A stretch of DNA of 53,658 nucleotides from Enorma phocaeensis (GTDB taxonomy: Bacteria; Actinomycetota; Coriobacteriia; Coriobacteriales; Coriobacteriaceae), in NCBI RefSeq assembly GCF_016901575.1, contig NZ_JACJKQ010000016.1, positions 1-53,658 of the forward strand, read 5' to 3'. The notes below the pieces were generated by a model that had not been told where the DNA came from, did not search any database, and saw only the letters and a list, made by a program, of their open reading frames with translations. Of this stretch, positions 31,863-40,148 are shown one piece after another (the first letter of the stretch is position 1; each line of letters begins with the position of its first letter). The position numbers and the translations under genes were made by a program.

Positions 31863-31880
31863 GTCGTGGGGGCCTACGGT
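31856..31880. terminator. Hairpin carrying the stop codons of two convergent genes
   Basis: ACCGTAGG and CCTACGGT pair perfectly around a 9-base loop. The TAG of the phosphatase gene is in the left arm and the TAG of yaaA in the right arm. It probably serves as a compact bidirectional 3' end. Confidence 0.6.
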
Positions 31881-32707
31881 CGGGCGTGCTTCATGAACAC
31901 GAGCGTTTGGGTCGAGCGCCCCGCGCGGTCGCGACCCTCATGCGAGAGCTCCGGGCAGTAGGCATAGCCGACGTCGAATCGCGTGAGCTCGCATGCGTCT
32001 TTGACCCCGCGCTCCGCCATCCAGCGCACCATCGACCCGCGGGCGATCTTGGATGCCGTGGCGCGCTGCACGGGCTTGTCCCCTCGCAGCTCCTCGCCAA
32101 AGATGCAGGTGGTTGCATGGGAATCGGCTGGAAGGTGGGGAAGGACCGCCTTGGCGTACTCGGCGCTCGCGAGGTTCACCACGCAGACGGGACCGTCGGC
32201 GCATATCGCCCGTGCGAGAAGGTCGCCCCAGAACGCATAGAGGTCCCGCGCGCCGTCGACGGCGAGCTTCGCGCCCATTTCGAGCCGATAGGGCTCCACG
32301 GCGTCGAAGGGGCGCACGCAGCCGTACAGGCCCGAGAGCACCCACAAGTGTTGCTGCAACCATTCAAGCTCGTCACAATCCATGACCTCGGGCGCCATGC
32401 TGCGGAACTGAATGCCCGTGTACGAGAAGATGGCGGGGGAGACGAGGCGCGCCACGCGCGGGTCGTCGAGCTCCTGCTTGTCCGCGACGGGCACGAACGC
32501 GTGCAAGCGCTCAACATTCTCCGCAAGCAGTTTGTCGCTCACCCGCCAGAGTGCTTTGAGGGCGGATGGGCCTTCGCGAAGCTCCAGCGCATGCAGCTCT
32601 TTTATGAGCCGGGCCGTCTTGGCGGGGAAGGGCGAGATACTCTGGGGCAGAAACGTATCGGTGCTGACGGTCATCTGCTTGGCGGGGGAGATGATTGCTT
32701 GGAGCAT
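31874..32707 (-). CDS. yaaA: Peroxide stress protein YaaA (DUF328)
   Basis: The 277-residue protein has YaaA landmarks: SPAKQM at the start, AIFSYTGIQFRSMAPEVMD, LWVLSGLYGCVRPFDAVEPYRLEMG, ARDLYAFWGD and VVNLASAEYAKAV near 178-190. E. coli YaaA lowers free intracellular iron during peroxide stress and binds DNA with a helix-hairpin-helix fold. ATG 32707 follows CCCAAGGAGTCCCGC; longer readings have no ribosome site. It is divergent from the maltodextrin operon across 290 bases. Confidence 0.95.
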   Translation of the reverse strand: MLQAIISPAKQMTVSTDTFLPQSISPFPAKTARLIKELHALELREGPSALKALWRVSDKLLAENVERLHAFVPVADKQELDDPRVARLVSPAIFSYTGIQFRSMAPEVMDCDELEWLQQHLWVLSGLYGCVRPFDAVEPYRLEMGAKLAVDGARDLYAFWGDLLARAICADGPVCVVNLASAEYAKAVLPHLPADSHATTCIFGEELRGDKPVQRATASKIARGSMVRWMAERGVKDACELTRFDVGYAYCPELSHEGRDRAGRSTQTLVFMKHARP

Positions 32708-32935
32708 GCGGGACTCCTTGGGAATGCATGGGCGTGGCTGGCCTGTGGGGCCGATGCCATTGTGCCATGACGGCCCCCCGCGCGCACTGGTTCCCCGGTT
32801 GTGTGGCTTCTGCATGCCGTCCTACCGTTCACCGATGGCGAACGGTGAACGGCGCCTCCTTGTCCGTCAACGGTACGGCGGCGCGCAAAAACAAAATACC
32901 AGCTTGCGCATGGTGGTATAACTTAATCAATGATA

Positions 32936-32966
32936 TGGAAACGTTTACAAATAGAGAACGTTTCCA
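32936..32966 (+). promoter_or_regulatory. Tandem LacI-family operators before the alpha-glucan uptake operon
   Basis: TGGAAACGTTTACA (32936-32949) fits the LacI/CcpA operator consensus TGNAANCGNTNNCA at all ten fixed positions. A second, weaker copy around AGAACGTTTCCA lies at 32955-32966. Together, GGAAACGTT and AACGTTTCC also form a larger dyad. They end 32 bases before the binding-protein start. TATAAC at 32917 is a possible -10 with no clear -35. The LacI regulator of the same operon is the likely ligand-controlled repressor. Confidence 0.75.
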
Positions 32967-32997
32967 ATCCAACAGTTCCGATTAAGGAGGAGTAACC

Positions 32998-34347
32998 ATG
33001 TTGGATAGGCGCCAGTTTGTGACCGCGGGACTCGGAGCGGCTATGGTGGCCGGAATTGCCGGTTTGGCTGGATGCAGCGGTGGCAACTCGGGCGGCGCCG
33101 GTTCTGCAACCGGCGGTGACGATGCCAAGGGCAAGGTTTACTACCTCAACTTCAAGCCTGAGCAGGATACCCAGTGGCAGGAGCTCGCCGAGCTCTACAC
33201 CGAGGAGACGGGCGTGCCCGTGACGGTGAAGACGGCCGCCTCCGGCCAGTATGAGACCACGCTCAAGTCTGAGATGGCCAAATCCGAGGCGCCCACGCTC
33301 TTCCAGGTGAACGGACCCGTGGGCCTGGCTTCGTGGAAAGACTACTGCTACGACCTCGATGATACCGACATCATGGGCGAGCTCACCAAGGACGACTACG
33401 CGCTCAAAGGCGACGACGGCAAGGTCAAGGGTATCGCCTATGTCATCGAGTCCTACGGCATCATCTACAACAAGAAGCTGCTCGAGGAAGCCGGCTACAC
33501 GGCGGATGACATCACGAATTTCGAGAGCCTGAAGAAGGTCGCCGAGGACATCACCTCCCGCAAGGACGAGCTGGGCTTCTCGGCGTTCGGCTCGGCCGGC
33601 ATGGACTCCAGCTCCGACTGGCGCTTCAAGACCCACCTGGCCAACCTGCCCATCTACTACGAATACAAGGCCGACGGCATCGACACCACCGACGCCATCA
33701 AGGGCACCTACCTGCCGCAGTACCGTCAGATCTGGGACCTCTACATCAACAACGCCACCTGCGACCCCGGTCTCCTTTCCACCAAGACCGCCGATGACGC
33801 CACCGCAGAGTTCGTCACGGGCCAGTGCGTGTTCTATCAGAACGGCACCTGGGAGTACGCGAACGTCGCCGAGGTTGGCGACGACAACCTGGGGCTCCTG
33901 CCCATCTACATCGGCGTCGAGGGCGAAGAGGACCAGGGTATCTGCACCGGTTCCGAGAACTACTGGTGCGTGAACAAGAACGCCTCCGAGGACGACATCC
34001 AGGCGACGCTCGACTTCATCAACTGGTGCGTCACGTCTGATACGGGCACCACGGCCATGTGCGGCGCGGATGGCGCAATGCCCTCTGGCGACCCCGGCAT
34101 GGGCTTCGTGATCCCGTTCAAGGATAACCAGCCTTCCGAGAACGTTCTCAACAACCTCGCCGACGAGATCAACGCCGACAAGACGCCTGTTAAGTGGTGC
34201 TTCTCCACCATGCCTTCCGAGGAGTGGAAGAACGGCGTGGGCTCCGCGCTTACCACCTATGCGGCCGATCAGACCGATGCCAACTGGGATGGCGTCGTGA
34301 CCGCGTTTGTTGACGGCTGGGCCTCCGAGGCGGCTGCCGCCAAGTAA
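32998..34347 (+). CDS. Sugar ABC transporter substrate-binding lipoprotein
   Basis: The 449-residue binding protein of the family 1 (MalE-like) group captures oligosaccharides outside the membrane. The N-terminus MLDRRQFVTAGLGAAMVAGIAG leads to a lipobox LAGC with lipidated Cys26. The RRQF at 4-7 resembles a Tat signal, so folded export is possible. A Gly/Ser linker is followed by a typical start, KVYYLNFKPEQDTQWQELA. Aromatic residues suit sugar stacking. Substrate is inferred as maltodextrin from the malQ gene in the operon. The ATG follows TAAGGAGGAGTAACC. The hairpin at 34387-34421 follows and probably keeps its mRNA level above that of the permeases. Confidence 0.92.
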   Translation: MLDRRQFVTAGLGAAMVAGIAGLAGCSGGNSGGAGSATGGDDAKGKVYYLNFKPEQDTQWQELAELYTEETGVPVTVKTAASGQYETTLKSEMAKSEAPTLFQVNGPVGLASWKDYCYDLDDTDIMGELTKDDYALKGDDGKVKGIAYVIESYGIIYNKKLLEEAGYTADDITNFESLKKVAEDITSRKDELGFSAFGSAGMDSSSDWRFKTHLANLPIYYEYKADGIDTTDAIKGTYLPQYRQIWDLYINNATCDPGLLSTKTADDATAEFVTGQCVFYQNGTWEYANVAEVGDDNLGLLPIYIGVEGEEDQGICTGSENYWCVNKNASEDDIQATLDFINWCVTSDTGTTAMCGADGAMPSGDPGMGFVIPFKDNQPSENVLNNLADEINADKTPVKWCFSTMPSEEWKNGVGSALTTYAADQTDANWDGVVTAFVDGWASEAAAAK

Positions 34348-34386
34348 CGCCGCGACCAGACTTGCGCGTTAAACACGTTCTCCTCC

Positions 34387-34421
34387 AGGCGGCGAGTGGG
34401 CGGTATGCCTGCCCGCCGCCT
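34387..34421 (+). other. Intercistronic hairpin between binding protein and permease
   Basis: AGGCGGC and GCCGCCT, plus inner GGGC/GCCC, form a GC-rich stem right after the binding-protein gene and just before the ATATAAAAAGGAGG leader of the first permease. This arrangement usually stabilises or partly terminates the message, so that more binding protein than permease is made. Confidence 0.6.
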
Positions 34422-34445
34422 CTCATATAAAAAGGAGGTAGTCGT

Positions 34446-35288
34446 ATGGAGAAAGCGATCAAGCGTTACTGGCCGGTCTTCATCGTCCCCACGCTTTTGG
34501 CGTTCATCATCGGGTTCATCATTCCGTTCGCGCTGGGCCTTTGGCTCTCGCTTTGCGACTTCACCACAGTCACCGATGCCACGTTTGTGGGATTCACCAA
34601 CTATATTCGCGCATTCGAGGACACCATCTTCCAGCACGCCTTCTGGTTCACGGCGCTCTTCGCGGTGGTCTCGCTCGTGGTGATCAACATCGTGGCGTTT
34701 CTTTTGGCGTTCGCGCTCACGCAGCGCCTGCGCGGCACCAACTTCTTCCGCACGGTGTTCTTCATGCCCAACCTCATCGGCGGCATCGTGCTTGGCTACA
34801 TCTGGCAGCTGATCTTCAACGGCATCCTGCAGCAGTGGAACCAGGCCATCGGCCTCAACGAATGGTACGGCTTCGCAGGGTTGGTGATTCTGGTAGCTTG
34901 GCAGCAGATCGGCTACATGATGATCATCTACATCGCCGGCTTCCAATCCATCCCCGACGACGTCCTTGAGGCGGCGGAGATCGACGGGGCGAACTGGTGG
35001 CAGAAGCTTGTGGGCGTCACCATCCCCATGATGATGTCGTCGATCACCATCTGCATGTTCCTCTCCATCACCAACGGCTTCAAGCTCTTCGACCAGAACC
35101 TCTCGCTCACGGCGGGCGAGCCCTCTAAGCTCTCGGAGCTCTTGGCGCTCAACATCTACAACACGTTCTATGGCCGCACGGGCTGGGAGGGCGTAGGCCA
35201 GGCGAAGGCAGTCATCTTCTGCATCGTTGTTGTGGCGATCGGCCTCATCCAGCTTAAGGTCACGCGTTCGCGGGAGGTGCAGCAGTAA
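34446..35288 (+). CDS. Sugar ABC transporter permease (MalF type)
   Basis: The 280-residue protein has six membrane helices, starting with YWPVFIVPTLLAFIIGFIIPFALGLWLSL. The EAA loop, which contacts the ATPase, reads EAAEIDGANWWQKLVGVTIPMM (about 175-196). The binding-protein-dependent transport signature and the single short periplasmic part are normal for CUT1 sugar permeases. The ATG follows AAAAAGGAGGTAGTCGT. It overlaps the next permease by one base (TAATG). Confidence 0.93.
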   Translation: MEKAIKRYWPVFIVPTLLAFIIGFIIPFALGLWLSLCDFTTVTDATFVGFTNYIRAFEDTIFQHAFWFTALFAVVSLVVINIVAFLLAFALTQRLRGTNFFRTVFFMPNLIGGIVLGYIWQLIFNGILQQWNQAIGLNEWYGFAGLVILVAWQQIGYMMIIYIAGFQSIPDDVLEAAEIDGANWWQKLVGVTIPMMMSSITICMFLSITNGFKLFDQNLSLTAGEPSKLSELLALNIYNTFYGRTGWEGVGQAKAVIFCIVVVAIGLIQLKVTRSREVQQ

Positions 35289-36124
35289 TGGGAAAGAAGA
35301 AGCTCATCCGTGGCGCCGGCACGGGCTTGCTTGCCATCATCTGCGTGGCGTGGATCTTGCCGGTCATCATCGTGCTCTTCAACTCGTTCAAGAGCCGTAC
35401 GTTCATCAGCCTGTTGCCCTTCGAGCTCCCGGATGCCGACACGTTCGTTGGTTTTGAGAACTACCTCTCGGCCATCGACCGGTATGGCTTCTTGGATTCC
35501 GTGGGTTGGACCGTCTTCATCACCGTGGGCTCGGTCTTCGTCATCCTTCTGTGCTGCTCCATGTGCGCTTGGTTTATCACGCGCGTCACCAACGGCTTCA
35601 CCAAGGGCATGTATTTGCTCTGCGCCGTCTCGATGGTCGTGCCGTTCCAGATGGTCATGTTCACGCTCTCGCTGGTGGCCGACCGCCTGGGGCTCGACAC
35701 CCCATGGGGCATTATCATCATCTACCTGGGATTTGGCGCGGGTCTTGCCGTGTTTATGTTCTGCGGCTTTGTGAAGACCATCCCGGTTGAAATCGAGGAG
35801 GCCGCTCTTATCGACGGCTGCTCGCCCTTGCGTGCCTTCTTCTCGGTGGTGGTCCCCATCATGAAGCCCACCTACATCTCGGTGGGAATTCTTGAGGCAA
35901 TGTGGATCTGGAACGACTTCCTGCTGCCCTATCTGGTGCTCGACACCAACGAGTACAAGACCATCTCCATAGTGATTCAGTTTATGAAAGGTTCGTACGG
36001 ACGCGTTGATATGGGCGCTATCATGGCCGCCCTTATCATGGCCGTCATCCCTGTGGTCATCTTCTATCTGGCATGCCAAAAGTACATCATCAAAGGTGTT
36101 GCCGCGGGTGCGGTTAAGGGGTAG
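35288..36124 (+). CDS. Sugar ABC transporter permease (MalG type)
   Basis: The 278-residue protein is the second CUT1 permease, with six helices and the EAA loop EEAALIDGCSPLRAFFSVVVPIMKP (about 172-196). The segment VLFNSFKSRTF near residue 33 is typical of MalG-like proteins, as is IWNDFLLPYLVL. It pairs with the upstream permease to form the membrane channel. Translation is coupled through the TAATG overlap. The LacI gene starts 7 bases after its stop. Confidence 0.93.
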   Translation: MGKKKLIRGAGTGLLAIICVAWILPVIIVLFNSFKSRTFISLLPFELPDADTFVGFENYLSAIDRYGFLDSVGWTVFITVGSVFVILLCCSMCAWFITRVTNGFTKGMYLLCAVSMVVPFQMVMFTLSLVADRLGLDTPWGIIIIYLGFGAGLAVFMFCGFVKTIPVEIEEAALIDGCSPLRAFFSVVVPIMKPTYISVGILEAMWIWNDFLLPYLVLDTNEYKTISIVIQFMKGSYGRVDMGAIMAALIMAVIPVVIFYLACQKYIIKGVAAGAVKG

Positions 36125-36130
36125 CGACCC

Positions 36131-37150
36131 ATGGACATCAGGGATATCGCAGCGTTGTCGGGTTATAGCGTGGGGACCGTCTCGCGGGTGCTGAACGAGC
36201 ACCCCAACGTGAGCGACCGTGCACGCGAGCGCATCCTCGCGGTCATCCGCGACTGCGGCTACGAGCCCAACAGCAATGCACGTTATCTCAAAATGCAGAC
36301 CAAGACCTCTATCGCCGCCTTTGTGAAAGGTACCCACAACCTTCTGTTTGCCGACATCTTGGAGCGCATGCAGACGCTTCTCCTTGAGATGGGCGAAGAG
36401 ATCCACGTGGTCTATATGGACGAGGACGAGAACGAAGTTCAGCGGGCTGTCGCCTATTGCCGCATCCGCCGCCGCAAGGGGCTGATCTTTTTGGGCGGCA
36501 ACCCGTTGTACTTTGCCCGGGGTTTTGGCGAGATCGCCGTGCCCAGCATCTTGGTGAGCGGTTCGGCCGAGGGCCTTGGGTTCACAAACCTCTCGAGCCT
36601 CACCACCGACGACGCCGATGCGGCGGCGACGATCATCGACGAGCTGGTTGATCGAGGCCACACGCGCATCGCCATCATCGGTGGCAATCGCGAGGCGAGC
36701 CAGGTGGGCACGTTGCGTCTGGAAGGGGCTCTGGCGGAGCTGGAGCGGCGCGGCATCGCCTTCGACAGGGAGCTCGACTACGAGCCGTGTCGTTTCTCAA
36801 TGGCGGACGGCTACGACGCGACGGTGCGCGTCCTCATGCGCTCGCGTGGGGTGACGGCCATCTTCGCCTTGGGCGACGTCATCGCCCTCGGTGTCATCCG
36901 GGCGCTTGTCGATGCGGGCCTCTCCGTTCCGGGAGACATGTCGGTGGCGGGTTTCGATGGGGTGGACTCGGGACAGTTCAACGTGCCGCGCCTCACCACC
37001 ATCCGGCAGGACGCCGACCTCTTTGCACGGCGGGGTGTGGAGCTGCTCCTTGAGCACATCGAGCACCCCGAGCTCGATGCGGTGCACGAGGTCGTCCCCT
37101 TCAAGCTGTTTCGTCGGGAGAGCGTGGACAGACCCGCTGTTCACGCGTGA
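36131..37150 (+). CDS. LacI-family transcriptional regulator
   Basis: The 339-residue protein has the LacI helix-turn-helix and hinge at the start: MDIRDIAALSGYSVGTVSRV, then LNEHPNVSDRARERILAVI. A periplasmic-binding-protein-like ligand domain follows, with VNDLVDRGHTRIAIIGG-type (here DELVDRGHTRIAIIGGNRE) and AIFALGDVIALGVIRAL and SVAGFDGVDSG segments. It probably represses the operon at the tandem operators (32936-32966) and is released by a maltodextrin or related sugar. It lies between permease and malQ genes, so the repressor regulates its own synthesis. A ribosome site AAGGGG lies about 10 bases before the ATG. Confidence 0.94.
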   Translation: MDIRDIAALSGYSVGTVSRVLNEHPNVSDRARERILAVIRDCGYEPNSNARYLKMQTKTSIAAFVKGTHNLLFADILERMQTLLLEMGEEIHVVYMDEDENEVQRAVAYCRIRRRKGLIFLGGNPLYFARGFGEIAVPSILVSGSAEGLGFTNLSSLTTDDADAAATIIDELVDRGHTRIAIIGGNREASQVGTLRLEGALAELERRGIAFDRELDYEPCRFSMADGYDATVRVLMRSRGVTAIFALGDVIALGVIRALVDAGLSVPGDMSVAGFDGVDSGQFNVPRLTTIRQDADLFARRGVELLLEHIEHPELDAVHEVVPFKLFRRESVDRPAVHA

Positions 37151-37172
37151 GCGTAAAGATTGGAGCAAAGCT

Positions 37173-38687
37173 ATGCGCGAGGCTGGAGTCCTCATGCCCA
37201 TCACCTCGTTGCCCAGCCCGTACGGCGTGGGCACCATGGGTGCGGCTGCCCGCTCCTTCATCGATTTCCTCAAGGCTTCGGGTGTCTCGGTGTGGCAGAT
37301 GCTGCCCATCGGCCCCACGAGCTACGGAGATTCGCCCTATCAGTCGTTTTCTGCATACGCGGGAAACCCCTATCTCATCGATTTTGACGATCTGGCTGCC
37401 GAGAGCTTGCTCGATCCCGCCGAATACGAGGGGATGTTCTGGGGCGATGACCCAGAGCGGGTTGATTACGGCGCACTCTACGCGATCCGCTGCACGGTGC
37501 TTGCCCGGGCCGTCGAGCGGCTCTGCGCCGAGCGCGGCGAGGCGTTTGCGCACTTCTGCGACACCGAGGCGCCTTGGCTTGATGACTACGCGCTCTTCAT
37601 GACCATCAAGGATCTTGAGGGCGGGCATGCGTTTCAAGAATGGCCGGACGAGCTGCGGCTGCGTCGTGCCGATGCGCTCGATGCGGTGCGCGCCACCGCC
37701 GGTGACACCATCCGCTTCTGGAAAGGCGTGCAGTGCCTTTTCTCCATGCAATGGGAGCGTCTTCACACGTACGCGCGCGAGGCGGGCGTGAAGATCATGG
37801 GGGACTTGCCCATCTACGTGGCGGAGGACAGCGCCGACGCGTGGTCCCGCCCCGAGCAGTTCCAGCTTGACGAGAACCTGCGGCCCACCGAAGTGGCGGG
37901 TTGTCCGCCCGACGGCTTCTCGGCCACAGGTCAGCTGTGGGGAAACCCGCTCTTCAGGTGGGACTACATGGCGTCTGACGGCTATAGCTGGTGGTTTGGG
38001 CGCATCGCCTACCAGCTGCGGCTGTTCGACATCATCCGCATCGACCATTTCCGGGGTTTTGATTCGTATTACGCCATCCCCGCTGGCGCCGCGTCCGCCG
38101 AAGGTGGTCGGTGGCGCGAGGGGCCGGGCATTCGCTTCTTCGAGCTGCTGCGCGAGCGCCTGGGCAGCTGCGACATCGTGGCGGAGGATCTGGGGTTCCT
38201 CACGCCCTCGGTGCACGAGATGCTCGCTGCAAGCGGTTTTCCCGGTATGAAGGTGCTGCAGTTTGCCTTTGATAGCCGCGACGGTGGCGACGAGGCCTAC
38301 CTGCCCTACACCTATTCCAGGAACAGCGTCGCCTATGTGGGCACCCACGACAACGACACCGCCCTGGGCTGGCTCGCGTCGGCCCCGGCGGGCGACGTGG
38401 CGCTGGCGCGGGAGTATCTGCATCTCGACCCTGCCGAGGGCGAGGGATGGGGCATGATGCGCGCCATCTGGGCAAGCGCTTCAGATCTTGCGGTGGTGCA
38501 GATGCAAGACCTGCTGGGCTTGGGCAGCGAGGCGCGCATGAACACACCCTCCACGCTTGGCGGCAACTGGTGCTGGCGGGCTCGCGCCGGCTTCGATAGC
38601 GCCGATCTGGCTCAACGCTTGCATCGGCAACTGGAATTGTACCGGCGTCTTCCCGCTCGGGGCGGCTCCGCAAAAGAAAGGGATTGA
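37173..38687 (+). CDS. malQ: 4-alpha-glucanotransferase MalQ (amylomaltase)
   Basis: MalQ rearranges maltodextrins in the cytoplasm by moving alpha-1,4-glucan chains and releases glucose. The 504-residue GH77 protein opens with REAGVLMPITSLPSPYGVGTMG. It contains QMLPIGPTSYGDSPYQSFSA, KIMGDLPIYVAEDSAD, the nucleophile region IRIDHFRGFDSYYAIP, the acid IVAEDLGFLTPSV and the transition-state loop YVGTHDNDTALGW. ATG 37173 follows TTGGAGCAAAGCT. It starts 22 bases after lacI, and its last codons are close to the ATPase start, so it belongs to the uptake operon. Confidence 0.96.
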   Translation: MREAGVLMPITSLPSPYGVGTMGAAARSFIDFLKASGVSVWQMLPIGPTSYGDSPYQSFSAYAGNPYLIDFDDLAAESLLDPAEYEGMFWGDDPERVDYGALYAIRCTVLARAVERLCAERGEAFAHFCDTEAPWLDDYALFMTIKDLEGGHAFQEWPDELRLRRADALDAVRATAGDTIRFWKGVQCLFSMQWERLHTYAREAGVKIMGDLPIYVAEDSADAWSRPEQFQLDENLRPTEVAGCPPDGFSATGQLWGNPLFRWDYMASDGYSWWFGRIAYQLRLFDIIRIDHFRGFDSYYAIPAGAASAEGGRWREGPGIRFFELLRERLGSCDIVAEDLGFLTPSVHEMLAASGFPGMKVLQFAFDSRDGGDEAYLPYTYSRNSVAYVGTHDNDTALGWLASAPAGDVALAREYLHLDPAEGEGWGMMRAIWASASDLAVVQMQDLLGLGSEARMNTPSTLGGNWCWRARAGFDSADLAQRLHRQLELYRRLPARGGSAKERD

Positions 38688-38692
38688 TTACC

Positions 38693-39877
38693 ATGGCAGA
38701 AGTTCAGCTCAAGCACGTAGAGAAGGTCTACAAGGGTGCCGGCGCCAAGCGTCGCTTCAAAATGAGGCAAGCCGAGAAGAAGAACAACCTCAAGATCACC
38801 GACGAAGGCGTCGTGGCGGTCGAGGACTTCAACCTGGATGTTGCCGACGGCGAGTTCGTGGTGCTCGTGGGCCCCTCCGGCTGCGGCAAGTCGACCACGC
38901 TGCGCATGGTGGCGGGCTTGGAGGAGATCACCCGCGGTGAGGTGTACATCGACGGCAAGCTGGTGAACGACGTGGCGCCCAAGGACCGCGATATCGCCAT
39001 GGTGTTCCAAAACTACGCGCTGTATCCGCACAAGACGGTGCGTGCCAACCTTGAGTTCCCTCTGAAGCTCCGTAAGGTGCCCAAGGAGGAGCGCACCCGC
39101 AAGGTGGAGGAGGTCGCCCGCATCCTGGATATCACCCTGTACCTCGACCGCAAACCCAAGGCGCTCTCGGGCGGTCAGCGGCAGCGCGTGGCGATCGGCC
39201 GCGCCATTGTGCGCGAGCCCAAGGTGCTCCTTATGGACGAGCCGCTCTCAAACCTCGATGCCAAGCTCCGCAACCAGATGCGTGCCGAGCTCATCAAGCT
39301 GCGCAAGAGTGTGGACACCACGTTCATGTACGTCACGCACGACCAGACCGAGGCCATGACGCTCGGCGACCGCATCGTGATCATGAAGGACGGCATGATG
39401 CAGCAGGTGGGCACACCCGAGGAGGTGTACGACCATCCGGCGAACATCTTCGTGGCGGGCTTTATCGGTACGCCACAGATGAACTTCATGGATGCCGAGC
39501 TCAAGCGCGACAGCTCGGGCGCGTATGCGGTTGAGGTCAACGGGGCCACGTTTGTGCCCGCCGCCGCCAAGCAAGAGCAGCTGCGCCGTCGTGGCGTGGG
39601 CCCGCAGAAGGTTACGCTGGGCGTTCGCCCCGAGCACATCCAGCTGCATGCGGACGGTGCGCATACGCTTGAGGGCACCGTCGAGGTGACCGAGCTCATG
39701 GGCAGCGCCCTCCACGTGCACCTTCGTGCGTGCGGACAGGATGTGGTTGTGATCATGCAGGGTACGGGCGACGACACGCTTTCGTTTGGCGTGCACACCG
39801 GCGACAAGGTGCCCTTCACGTTTGGTGGGGGCGCCATCCACCTCTTCGACCCCGAGACGGGGGAGAACCTGGAGTAG
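38693..39877 (+). CDS. Sugar ABC transporter ATPase (MsmK/MsmX/UgpC type)
   Basis: The 394-residue ATPase has Walker A GPSGCGKST, the Q-loop FQNYALYPH, signature LSGGQRQRVAIGRA, Walker B VLLMDEPLSNLDAKLR and the switch His in YVTHDQTEAM. A C-terminal regulatory TOBE domain covers about 245-394. An insertion of about 25 basic residues (GAGAKRRFKMRQAEKKNN) separates the first strand from the rest of the nucleotide domain, longer than usual. It powers the two permeases of the operon and may serve other sugar importers. ATG 38693 follows AAAGAAAGGG; a TTG at 38684 is less likely. Confidence 0.95.
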   Translation: MAEVQLKHVEKVYKGAGAKRRFKMRQAEKKNNLKITDEGVVAVEDFNLDVADGEFVVLVGPSGCGKSTTLRMVAGLEEITRGEVYIDGKLVNDVAPKDRDIAMVFQNYALYPHKTVRANLEFPLKLRKVPKEERTRKVEEVARILDITLYLDRKPKALSGGQRQRVAIGRAIVREPKVLLMDEPLSNLDAKLRNQMRAELIKLRKSVDTTFMYVTHDQTEAMTLGDRIVIMKDGMMQQVGTPEEVYDHPANIFVAGFIGTPQMNFMDAELKRDSSGAYAVEVNGATFVPAAAKQEQLRRRGVGPQKVTLGVRPEHIQLHADGAHTLEGTVEVTELMGSALHVHLRACGQDVVVIMQGTGDDTLSFGVHTGDKVPFTFGGGAIHLFDPETGENLE

Positions 39878-39998
39878 CGCCGGGTGAATGGCGGGGCGGC
39901 ACACGCCGCCTCGCGCTGCGCCTAGGAAGGCGCTCCTACAACTACGGTGTCTCTTGCGCACTCTTTCCGTCACGCAGGGGAGTGCGCACACCACGCAA

Positions 39999-40028
39999 AG
40001 CGGGGCCCCGATGGGGCCCCGCTGATTT
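39999..40028 (+). terminator. Terminator of the alpha-glucan uptake operon
   Basis: AGCGGGGCCCC and GGGGCCCCGCT form a perfect 11-base stem with the loop GAT, followed by GATTTT. It lies about 120 bases after the ATPase stop. The rest of 39878-40148 contains no gene I can support. Confidence 0.88.
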
Positions 40029-40148
40029 TGCCGGAGGACGATGCTCCGGAACGGGCGTGTTGTTGCACGGTGGACCGCCGCGGCGCCACCTGGCATTGGC
40101 GGGCGACGCGTGCGCGGTGGCGTGGTCGGAGTGCGCCAGAAGCTTTGA

